A stretch of DNA of 64,000 bases, from positions 460,388 through 524,387 of the forward strand of contig NZ_LMSB01000034.1 of NCBI RefSeq assembly GCF_001428005.1, in the 5' to 3' direction. The position numbers and the translations under genes were made by a program. The DNA is from Arthrobacter sp. Soil736 (lineage in GTDB: Bacteria > Actinomycetota > Actinomycetes > Actinomycetales > Micrococcaceae). Below the pieces are notes generated by a model. The model was given only the letters and a program-made list of their open reading frames with translations. It did no database searches and was not told the origin of the DNA. Shown in pieces: positions 57,421 to 64,000 of the stretch; the first letter of the stretch is position 1; each line of letters opens with the position of its first letter.

Positions 57421-58953
57421 TCAGTGCCCTTCGGGCTTAAGGAGCGGGAAGAGGATGGTTTCGCGGATGCCGGCGCCGGTGAAGAGCATCACGAGGCGGT
57501 CGATGCCGAGGCCGATGCCGCCCATGGGCGGCGCCCCGTACTCGAGGGCACGGAGGAAGTCCTCGTCCAGCTGCATGGCCTCGACGTCGCCCGCGGCCGC
57601 GTGCCGGGACTGCTCGGTGAGCCGCTCCCGCTGGATGACGGGGTCGATGAGCTCGGAGAAGGCGGTGCCGCGCTCCATGCCGCCGATGATGAGGTCCCAG
57701 GCCTCGATCAGGCGCCCGTCCTCACGGTGCGGGCGGGCCAGCGGCTGGGCCGACGGCGGGTAGTCGTATACGAAGGTGGGGTTCAGCAGAGTGGGCTCCA
57801 CGATCTCGCCGAAGAGTTCCACGGCCAGCTTCTCGGCGTCCCACTTCGGGTCCATCTTGACGTCGTGCTTCGCCGCCACCGCGCGCAGTTCCTCCAGCGG
57901 GGTGTCCGGGGTGATCTCCTGGCCCACAGCCTCGGAAAGGCCGGGGTACACGGACAGCCAGGCCCAGTCGCCGTCGAGGTTGATCTCGCCGGCTTCGGTC
58001 TGCAGCGTACGTCCGGCGCCCACGGCGTCCGCGGCGTCGAGGATGATCTCCTTGATGCGGTCTGCCATGACGAACTGGTCAGCCCAGGCCTCGTAGCATT
58101 CGAGGGTGGTGAACTCAGGGCTGTGGGTTGAGTCCACGCCCTCGTTGCGGAACACGCGGCCCATGTCGTAGACGCGGTCGATCCCGCCCACCACCGCGCG
58201 CTTGAGGTAGAGCTCGGTGGCGATCCGGAGGGTCATCTTCTGGTCGAACGCGTTCATGTGCGTTTCAAACGGGCGCGCCAGGGCGCCGCCGTGGACCAGC
58301 TGGAGAATGGGGGTCTCCACCTCCACGTAGTTGTGGCGGTACAGGCTTTCACGGATTGACCGGGTGATGGCGGCCCGGGTGTAGACCATCTCGCGTGCCT
58401 CATCGCGGACCATCAGGTCCACGTAGCGCTGGCGGACGCGGGTTTCCTCGTTCAGCCCCGCGTGCAGCACCGGCAGCGGACGCAGCGCCTTGGACGCCAT
58501 GGACCAGGAATCCGCCATGACGGAGAGCTCGCCGCGGCGGGAGGAGATGACCTCGCCCTTGATGAAGACGTGGTCGCCCAGGTCCACCAGGGCCTTCCAG
58601 TCCGCGAGCGCCTCTTCGCCGACGTTGGCCAGGCTGAGCATGGCCTGCAGCCGGGTGCCCTTGCCGTCGACGCCGCCTTCCTGCAGCGTGGCGAAGCAGA
58701 GCTTGCCGGTGTTCCGGACAAACACCACACGCCCGGTGATTCCGACAACGTCCCCGGTGGTGTCGTCGGCTTCCAGGTGCGCGTACTTTTCACGGATCTC
58801 GCCGAGTGAATGCGTGCGTTCAACACCCACCGGATATGCCTCGGCCCCGCGTTCAATCAGCTTGGCGCGCTTTTCCATGCGGATGCGCATCTGTTCGCTG
58901 GCGTCGACCGGCTCTGGGGCATTCTTGGGGGCGGGGGTGTTTTGGGAAGTCAC
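57421..58953 (-). CDS. lysS: Lysyl-tRNA synthetase, class II
   Basis: 510 aa. The anticodon-binding OB fold (about 65-150: GITGRVVFVRNTGKLCFATL) precedes the class II core: motif 1 near VEVETPILQLVHGGALARPF, motif 2 VFRNEGVDSTHSPEFTTLEC and motif 3 PMGGIGLGIDRLVMLF. GTG at 58953 is chosen: TAAACT (58967-58962) ends eight bases before it and there is no SD, so a leaderless start is likely. ATG 58959 would add two residues. Confidence 0.95.
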   Translation of the reverse strand: MTSQNTPAPKNAPEPVDASEQMRIRMEKRAKLIERGAEAYPVGVERTHSLGEIREKYAHLEADDTTGDVVGITGRVVFVRNTGKLCFATLQEGGVDGKGTRLQAMLSLANVGEEALADWKALVDLGDHVFIKGEVISSRRGELSVMADSWSMASKALRPLPVLHAGLNEETRVRQRYVDLMVRDEAREMVYTRAAITRSIRESLYRHNYVEVETPILQLVHGGALARPFETHMNAFDQKMTLRIATELYLKRAVVGGIDRVYDMGRVFRNEGVDSTHSPEFTTLECYEAWADQFVMADRIKEIILDAADAVGAGRTLQTEAGEINLDGDWAWLSVYPGLSEAVGQEITPDTPLEELRAVAAKHDVKMDPKWDAEKLAVELFGEIVEPTLLNPTFVYDYPPSAQPLARPHREDGRLIEAWDLIIGGMERGTAFSELIDPVIQRERLTEQSRHAAAGDVEAMQLDEDFLRALEYGAPPMGGIGLGIDRLVMLFTGAGIRETILFPLLKPEGH

Positions 58954-59044
58954 AATCATCAAGTTTACCGGGACTTCGCCTGCCCGGCTTTCGGGCCGCC
59001 GATGCGCCGGCCGCCCTGCCGGAATTACTGTCAGGGGCGGGGCA

Positions 59045-59050
59045 TAGACT
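59045..59050 (+). promoter_or_regulatory. -10 box (TAGACT) of a leaderless hydrolase gene
   Basis: TAGACT, six bases, then GTG at 59057. Confidence 0.5.
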
Positions 59051-59056
59051 CGGGCT

Positions 59057-59956
59057 GTGGAGACGTGGACGGTTCAGACGGACGACGACGGCGGCCAGCT
59101 TGAGGTGCATTCCTTCCGGCCCGCGGGCCTCACCACGGCGGACCGCAGCGCCGCCGCCGGTGACCGGCCCGCACCGGCGGCACCCGGCGTCGTCGTAATT
59201 CATGGAACCCTGGTGACCGACGCCCTGTACCGTCCGTTCGCCCGGAACCTGTGCCTCCTCCTGAGCCGGCCGGTGCACTGCTATAACCGCAGGGGCAGGG
59301 CCGGGTCCGCGCCGCAGCCGGACGACTATTCGTTGGCCACTGAGATCAGCGACCTCACGGCAGTCATGCGGGCGACCGGATCGCAGGATGTGGTGGCCCA
59401 CAGCTACGGCGGCTTCGTGGCGCTTGAAGCTGCGCGCAGCATTCCGCCCCGACGGCTCGTAACCTATGACGCCGCGGTGTCGCTGTCCGGAAATCTGAAC
59501 CCCCGCTGGCGTCCGGAGCTGGAGCACGCTGTGACGGAGGGGCAGCTCAACCACGCATGGGCGCTGCTGGTGCAGGGTCTCGCGACCGCGGGGCCTGTCT
59601 CCTACCTGCCCCTCGGGGCGCTCCGGATGCTGAGCATCCTGTCCGCCCGGACCAACCTCGGCGCCGAGATGCGGGAGCTGCTGCCGACAGCCGTCAGGGA
59701 AATGCGGGCCGTGCTCGACGCCGACGCGCACCCGGATGATTTCGTGGGACTGTCCACGCCCACACTCATGCTCAGCGGTGGCTGGAGCCCCGGATATTTC
59801 GCGGAATCGGGGCGCCAGCTCGCCGCCGCCGTTGCGGCGATCGAGTTCGGTGTGGTCCCGGGCCAGCTGCACGAGGGCCCCATCCGCCCCGGGAAGCGCC
59901 TGGCCATCAGGATGGCGCGCTTCCTGGACGGCACCGACGGCGGACTGCGCCACTGA
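59057..59956 (+). CDS. Alpha/beta hydrolase, paralogue 1
   Basis: 299 aa. The nucleophile elbow is VVAHSYGGFVALEAA (Ser about 117), the oxyanion strand VVVIHGTLVTDALYRPFARN, and the acid/His region PTLMLSGGWSPGYFAES and FGVVPGQLHEGPIRPGKRLA. The same layout and several identical stretches (RPVH, YNRRGR/FNRRGR, TYDAAVS/VYDPAVS) show it is a duplicate of the next gene. Substrate unknown. Confidence 0.82.
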   Translation: METWTVQTDDDGGQLEVHSFRPAGLTTADRSAAAGDRPAPAAPGVVVIHGTLVTDALYRPFARNLCLLLSRPVHCYNRRGRAGSAPQPDDYSLATEISDLTAVMRATGSQDVVAHSYGGFVALEAARSIPPRRLVTYDAAVSLSGNLNPRWRPELEHAVTEGQLNHAWALLVQGLATAGPVSYLPLGALRMLSILSARTNLGAEMRELLPTAVREMRAVLDADAHPDDFVGLSTPTLMLSGGWSPGYFAESGRQLAAAVAAIEFGVVPGQLHEGPIRPGKRLAIRMARFLDGTDGGLRH

Positions 59957-60053
59957 GCATGCAGGCACCTGGCCCGCAGTGGCCCGGGCCTGCAGTGACC
60001 AAGCAGACGGGCGCCGCAGGCGGGCCGGGCTGTCAGCGGAGCCCAGCCTCGGC

Positions 60054-60059
60054 TAGGCT
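60054..60059 (+). promoter_or_regulatory. -10 box (TAGGCT) of a leaderless hydrolase gene
   Basis: TAGGCT, six bases, then ATG at 60066. Confidence 0.45.
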
Positions 60060-60065
60060 CGGAGC

Positions 60066-60902
60066 ATGACGCGCGAGATCATCAGCACACCCGACGACGG
60101 CAAACTTGAGCTGTTCACCACGGGCGCGGAGCTCGCATCGGCGGGTTCCGGCGTCGTTATCGTCACGGCCTCCATGGTGACGGCTGCCGACTACACCCGC
60201 TTCGCCCAGAAGCTCAGCGCCGAACTGGGCCGTCCGGTCCACACCTTCAACCGCCGCGGCCGCGGCGAATCGTCCGAGCAGCCCGCGGACTACACGCTGG
60301 ACGTCGACATCCGCGACCTCGCTGCCGTGATGAAGCACACGTCCAGCACCGACGTTTTCGGCCACAGTTTCGGCGGCGCCGTGGCGATTCACGCTGCCAG
60401 GACCCTCCCGGTGGAGCGGCTTGCCGTCTATGACCCGGCCGTTTCCGTCAACCACAGCGTCAAGGCTGACTGGACCACTGAATATGAACGCGCGACGGCG
60501 GCCGGAGACGACGACCGCGCCCTTGCCGTTTTGCAGCGCGGAATTGAGGCCGGCGGGGCGTTCTCGTCGCGCATGCCGCTGTCCATGCTGACCCTGGCCA
60601 ACAAGCTCACGGCGGGCACCTCGGTGGGCAAACAGCAACGCGAGATGATGCGCACCGGCGTCCGTGAGATCAAGGCCATCATTGCCGCCGACATGCCGGC
60701 GGAGCCCTTTCTTGACCTGCCGCTGGAGACGCTCATCATTGTGGGCGAGAAGAGCCCCGCCTATTTCGGCGTGGCCTGCGGCCAGATCCACGACGTCCTG
60801 TCCGGCTCCAGCTACACCATCCTGCCGGGCTTCGGGCACGACGGCGTCAACCGCGCACCGGACAAGCTCATCACGGAACTCAGCGACTTCTTCGCCGGCT
60901 GA
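60066..60902 (+). CDS. Alpha/beta hydrolase, paralogue 2
   Basis: 278 aa. Nucleophile VFGHSFGGAVAIHAARTL (Ser about 101), acid region ETLIIVGEKSPAYFGVACGQ, and histidine in ILPGFGHDGVNRAPDKL. Tandem paralogue of the hydrolase at 59057, 109 bp downstream, with its own leaderless-type promoter. Substrate unknown. Confidence 0.85.
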   Translation: MTREIISTPDDGKLELFTTGAELASAGSGVVIVTASMVTAADYTRFAQKLSAELGRPVHTFNRRGRGESSEQPADYTLDVDIRDLAAVMKHTSSTDVFGHSFGGAVAIHAARTLPVERLAVYDPAVSVNHSVKADWTTEYERATAAGDDDRALAVLQRGIEAGGAFSSRMPLSMLTLANKLTAGTSVGKQQREMMRTGVREIKAIIAADMPAEPFLDLPLETLIIVGEKSPAYFGVACGQIHDVLSGSSYTILPGFGHDGVNRAPDKLITELSDFFAG

Positions 60903-60937
60903 CCTGACCCCGGCCGCCGGTTGAGCCCGTCGCAACC

Positions 60938-61034
60938 AGCGCGAACGGACACTTGAGGCCCTCTTCCAGCGGAAAATCAGGGCTTAAGTGTCCGTTCGCG
61001 CTCAGCGGGAGGGGCTTAAGTGTCCGTTCGCGCT
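60938..61034. repeat. Palindromic repeat with a third direct copy
   Basis: AGCGCGAACGGACACTTGAG (60938-60957, arm to 60962) pairs with 60979-61002 (AGGGCTTAAGTGTCCGTTCG and on). The right arm is repeated directly at 61010-61034, ending at the stop codon of the DHA2 exporter. It separates convergent genes and may terminate both. Confidence 0.75.
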
Positions 61035-62557
61035 CAGTGGCTGGCGGTGCCTGACGTCTTTCGCATCATGGCGGACAGGACGACCGCTGCAACGGCGATG
61101 ATGGTGGCCGTCAGGAAAGCGGCATTCATCCCGGCGACGAGCCCGGATCCTGCCGAGACCACGGCGAAGATGGACACCAGCAGCGCCGTGCCGGCGGCAC
61201 CGGCCACCTGCTGCAGGGTGCTCATGATGGCGGACCCGTGCGAGTACAGGTGCGGCGGCAGCGGATTCAGTCCGGTGGTGAAGGCCGGCGTGAACAGGAG
61301 CGCGAGCCCCAGGCTCAGGCCAACGTGCATGGCGATGATCCACCACACCGGGGTGCCTGCATTCAGCAGCGAGAACTGCCACAGCGCCAGCACCATGAGG
61401 GACGATCCCGTCACGGTGAGCGGCAAGGGGCCCACTTTGTCGAACAGCCGGCCGATCACCGGTCCGAGCAGGCCCATGGCGAGGCCGCCGGGCAGCAGCG
61501 CCAGCCCCGTCTCGAGGGACTTCAGGCCGCGGATTTCCTGCAAGTACAGCGGAAGCAGGATGACGGCACCAAACAGAGCCACCATGGCCACGACCATGAG
61601 CAGCACGGACACCGTGAACATGCGGAAATCGAATGCCCTCAGGTCCAGCAGCGGGGCCTCGGACTTTTGCAGCCGGAGCTGGCGCAGCACGAACGCCACG
61701 AGTCCGGCGACGCCGATGACCAGGGCTGCCACGGCGAGCGTGCTCGGTCCGCCATTGCCGCCGTGGCTTCCGCCGATCTGGCTGAGGCCGTACACCAGGC
61801 CGCCGAACGCGGGGATGGTCAGCGCCACGGACAGGAAGTCGAGCCTGGACTTCTCTGTTTCGCCGACGTTGGTCAGGAACCTGGCACCGATCGCCAGCGC
61901 CGCCAGCGCGATGGGCAGGACGAAGACAAACATGAAGCGCCAGGAGAAGTGCTCCAGGATCAGGCCAGAAACCGTGGGGCCCATGGCCGGCGCCACGGAA
62001 ATGGCGATGCTGACGTTGCCCATGACTGCCCCGCGGCGCGACAGCGGCACCAAGGTGAGGATGGTGGTCATCAGCAGCGGCAGCATGATGGCGGTGCCGC
62101 CGGCCTGGACGATTCGCGCCAGCAGGAGGACTTCGAAGCCGGGCGCGGCGGCAGCCAGTGCGGTTCCGCCCGTGAAGAGGCCCATGGCCAGCAGGAAGAC
62201 GGCGCGGGTGGACAGCCGCTGCAGGATGAAACCGGTGGTGGGGATCACCACCGCCATGGTCAGCATGAAGCCGGTGGAAAGCCATTGCACCGTGGGTGCG
62301 TCCACTCCCAGGTCCACCATGAGCCGCTGCAGGGCAACGTTCATGATGGTCTCGTTGAGGATCACCACGAAGGTGGCCACGAGCAGCGTGACGATGACGG
62401 TCACGGCCTCGCGGGACATCTTGTCAGCCGGCAACCCTCCGGTTGGGGCTGGGGCGGCCTGCTTCGTTTCGGTGACCGCTCCGGATGGCGGGTTCAACGA
62501 GGCGTCTGGCTCGCGCACGGGTTCACCGTGGGAATTTGACGTGACTTCGGTAGACAT
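61034..62557 (-). CDS. DHA2-family MFS drug exporter
   Basis: 507 aa, 14-helix EmrB/QacA type. Helix 1 carries LNETIMNVALQRLMVDLGVD (family D1-like motif), then VQWLSTGFMLTMAVVIPTTG, and motif C ISVAPAMGPTVSGLILEHFS in helix 5, typical of antiporters. The N-terminal 50 residues are polar. ATG 62557 chosen; the frame from 62638 lacks an SD. Lies 139 bp after panC on the same strand. Drug specificity unknown. Confidence 0.87.
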   Translation of the reverse strand: MSTEVTSNSHGEPVREPDASLNPPSGAVTETKQAAPAPTGGLPADKMSREAVTVIVTLLVATFVVILNETIMNVALQRLMVDLGVDAPTVQWLSTGFMLTMAVVIPTTGFILQRLSTRAVFLLAMGLFTGGTALAAAAPGFEVLLLARIVQAGGTAIMLPLLMTTILTLVPLSRRGAVMGNVSIAISVAPAMGPTVSGLILEHFSWRFMFVFVLPIALAALAIGARFLTNVGETEKSRLDFLSVALTIPAFGGLVYGLSQIGGSHGGNGGPSTLAVAALVIGVAGLVAFVLRQLRLQKSEAPLLDLRAFDFRMFTVSVLLMVVAMVALFGAVILLPLYLQEIRGLKSLETGLALLPGGLAMGLLGPVIGRLFDKVGPLPLTVTGSSLMVLALWQFSLLNAGTPVWWIIAMHVGLSLGLALLFTPAFTTGLNPLPPHLYSHGSAIMSTLQQVAGAAGTALLVSIFAVVSAGSGLVAGMNAAFLTATIIAVAAVVLSAMMRKTSGTASH

Positions 62558-62696
62558 GGAGAGACCCTCGGGGTGTTGGGAGTGATGGCTTGCGGACACC
62601 GCCGCTGCAGACTCCAACAGTGTAAGGGCCGGACTCATTCCCGTACATGGGCATGAGTGTTACGCCGGCAGGTAGGTGCCGTGCCCCGCTGTGGGG

Positions 62697-63626
62697 CTAG
62701 GAGCTGAGCGGCACGTTGTCGATGAGCCGCACGGCACCTACCTTGGCCGCAACGATCGCCAGTCCTTCGCCGCGGAACGGAGTCTCCCGGCAGTTCTCGG
62801 CCAGCGGTTCCAGCGTTCCGGGATCCACCACGTCGAGGTAGTCCAGTTCGACCAGCCGCTGGGATTCGATGAGGGCCCGGGCCGACTCCACATCGAGGGC
62901 CTCGTTCGCGTTGGCCCGGTCTTCAATAAGCCGCAGCGAACGCGACAGCACCAGGGCGGCTTCGCGTTCCTCGTCCGAGAGGAAGCGGTTGCGGCTGGAC
63001 AGCGCCAGGCCGTCTTCCGAGCGGACCGTGGGCACGGCGACGATCTCCACGGGAAAGTTCAGGTCAGCCACCATCCGCCGGACCAGGGCAAGCTGCTGGG
63101 CGTCCTTCTGCCCGAAGTAGGCCCGGTAGCGCGGCAGTCCTCCTCCGGCGCCGGTGACGAACGCACCGTTGCCCGGGAGTCCCGTGCCGGGGGTCCCCAA
63201 ATGGAGCAGCTTCGCCACGACGGTAAGGGCGCCGTCGAAATGCCCGGGACGGGACGCGCCTTCCCATTTATCGCCCAGCGCGCCGGCCGTGATCCGGACC
63301 ATTGGCCTGCCGCCGGGGTACATTTCCTCCACCGACGGGGCGAACACCAGGTCCACTCCCTGTTCCTCGAGCAGGGCCATGTCGGCCTCGAGCGTCCGCG
63401 GATAGCGCTCCAGGTCCGCCGCTTCTCCGAACTGCAGCGGGTTCACGAAGATGGACGCCACCACCACGTCGTTCTGTTCGACGGCGGCCCGCGCCAGCCG
63501 CACGTGCCCCTCGTGCAGGGCGCCCATGGTGGGCACCAGCCCCTGGGAGGAGCCACGTTTCTGGGTCAGGAGCAAGCGGCTCTGGGCACGGAGCGACGCT
63601 CCGGTGGTCACAAGTCGGATTCCCAT
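62697..63626 (-). CDS. panC: Pantothenate synthetase
   Basis: 309 aa. Joins pantoate and beta-alanine with ATP. Family motifs: GLVPTMGALHEGHVRLARAA (HIGH-like), SIFVNPLQFGEAADLERYPR, YFGQKDAQQLALVRRMVADL (KMSKS-like area), and RNRFLSDEEREAALVLSRSL. Between LLKLL-type helix and YFGQKD there is an extra Gly-rich segment of about 20 residues (TPGTGLPGNGAFVTGAGGGL) that E. coli and mycobacterial PanC do not have as I recall. SD GGAGGAC; starts one base after the upstream stop (TGA-A-ATG). Confidence 0.92.
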   Translation of the reverse strand: MGIRLVTTGASLRAQSRLLLTQKRGSSQGLVPTMGALHEGHVRLARAAVEQNDVVVASIFVNPLQFGEAADLERYPRTLEADMALLEEQGVDLVFAPSVEEMYPGGRPMVRITAGALGDKWEGASRPGHFDGALTVVAKLLHLGTPGTGLPGNGAFVTGAGGGLPRYRAYFGQKDAQQLALVRRMVADLNFPVEIVAVPTVRSEDGLALSSRNRFLSDEEREAALVLSRSLRLIEDRANANEALDVESARALIESQRLVELDYLDVVDPGTLEPLAENCRETPFRGEGLAIVAAKVGAVRLIDNVPLSS

Positions 63627-63627
63627 T

Positions 63628-64000
63628 TCAATGTCCTCCCGGGGCCTGGGGGCCGTCGTCATCTGTGCTGTCAAGGGCGTTGCGGATGCCGTCCAGCTGG
63701 TCCGGTTTCAGCAGCCCCCGCCCTTCGGCCCGCCGCGCTGTTGCCCGCGCCATGGCCAGGTACGCCTCGAGGATGTCGCCGTCGTGCTCCCGGAGCGCCC
63801 GCGCGTGAGCGGCCACGGTTCCCGCGTCACCGCGGGCCACGGGTCCGGTGAGCGCGGACTCGCCGGAGGCGAGCGCGTTCTCCAAGGTGGCCCGCAGCAG
63901 CGGGCCGAGCATGCGTTCCGGCGCGTCCACGCCCACTTCGCGGAGCAGCTGCGATGCCTGCGCCACGAGGGTCACCAGGTGGTTGGAGCCGTGCGCGAGG
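63628..64000 (-). CDS. Rossmann-like / DUF2520 protein, C-terminal part
   Basis: C-terminal 123 codons of a gene that continues past the right edge. The text AHGSNHLVTLVAQASQLLRE and LGPLLRATLENALASGESAL is the DUF2520 helical domain found behind a NADP-type Rossmann domain. These proteins sit directly before panC in many actinobacteria, and a ketopantoate-reductase-like role has been suggested; I cannot confirm it here. Confidence 0.75.
   Translation of the reverse strand, partial: LAHGSNHLVTLVAQASQLLREVGVDAPERMLGPLLRATLENALASGESALTGPVARGDAGTVAAHARALREHDGDILEAYLAMARATARRAEGRGLLKPDQLDGIRNALDSTDDDGPQAPGGH

Overview
The window is high-GC actinobacterial chromosome, most like Arthrobacter or a close relative (Micrococcaceae). 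Several proteins look like Arthrobacter enzymes I know: a copper amine oxidase of AGAO type and a Mn-type homoprotocatechuate dioxygenase of MndD type. Lsr2, ClpC, a PhoP-type PHO box and many TAnnnT-N6-start (leaderless-type) promoters also fit. I saw no tRNA, rRNA, CRISPR array or intact transposase.

Layout. 1-1.8 kb: the start of a pst phosphate-uptake operon. 1.8-4.1 kb: a flavin reductase and an LssY_C membrane protein. 4.1-8.3 kb: a quinate/shikimate-type module (PLP dehydratase, IclR regulator, shikimate/quinate dehydrogenase, divergent MHS transporter). 8.4-19 kb: an amine and amino-acid module (copper amine oxidase, TetR, D-serine dehydratase-like enzyme, AraC/FeaR-like activator, AmiS/UreI channel, APC permease, aldehyde dehydrogenase) with three decayed genes (gdhA, a flavin amine oxidase, a TetR regulator). 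19-22 kb: a metal module (ZIP transporter, multicopper oxidase, DtxR/MntR regulator). 22-34 kb: a homoprotocatechuate meta-cleavage operon beside a divergent aromatic hydroxylase. 34-58 kb: mostly housekeeping (radA, copper genes copC/ycnI, fabF-like, prfC, disA, mutY, dhaKLM, argA, S9 peptidase, clpC, lsr2). 57-64 kb: lysS, two paralogous hydrolases, a DHA2 exporter and panC.

The catabolic genes can be joined into one route. The amine oxidase would turn phenylethylamine, tyramine or dopamine into the aldehyde. The aldehyde dehydrogenase would make the arylacetate. The hpa operon would cleave homoprotocatechuate and carry it to pyruvate and succinate. In place of the usual two-FAH-domain HpaG, the operon has one FAH domain fused to an RraA-like domain.

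Unusual points: clpC carries a deletion and frameshift of about 31 nt near its 5' end; gdhA has lost about 490 bp internally; mutY has no ATG, GTG or TTG before its conserved N-terminus but has ATC exactly where a leaderless start should be; and several intergenic repeat elements occur, including a nested inverted repeat of about 315 bp at 50784-51099.
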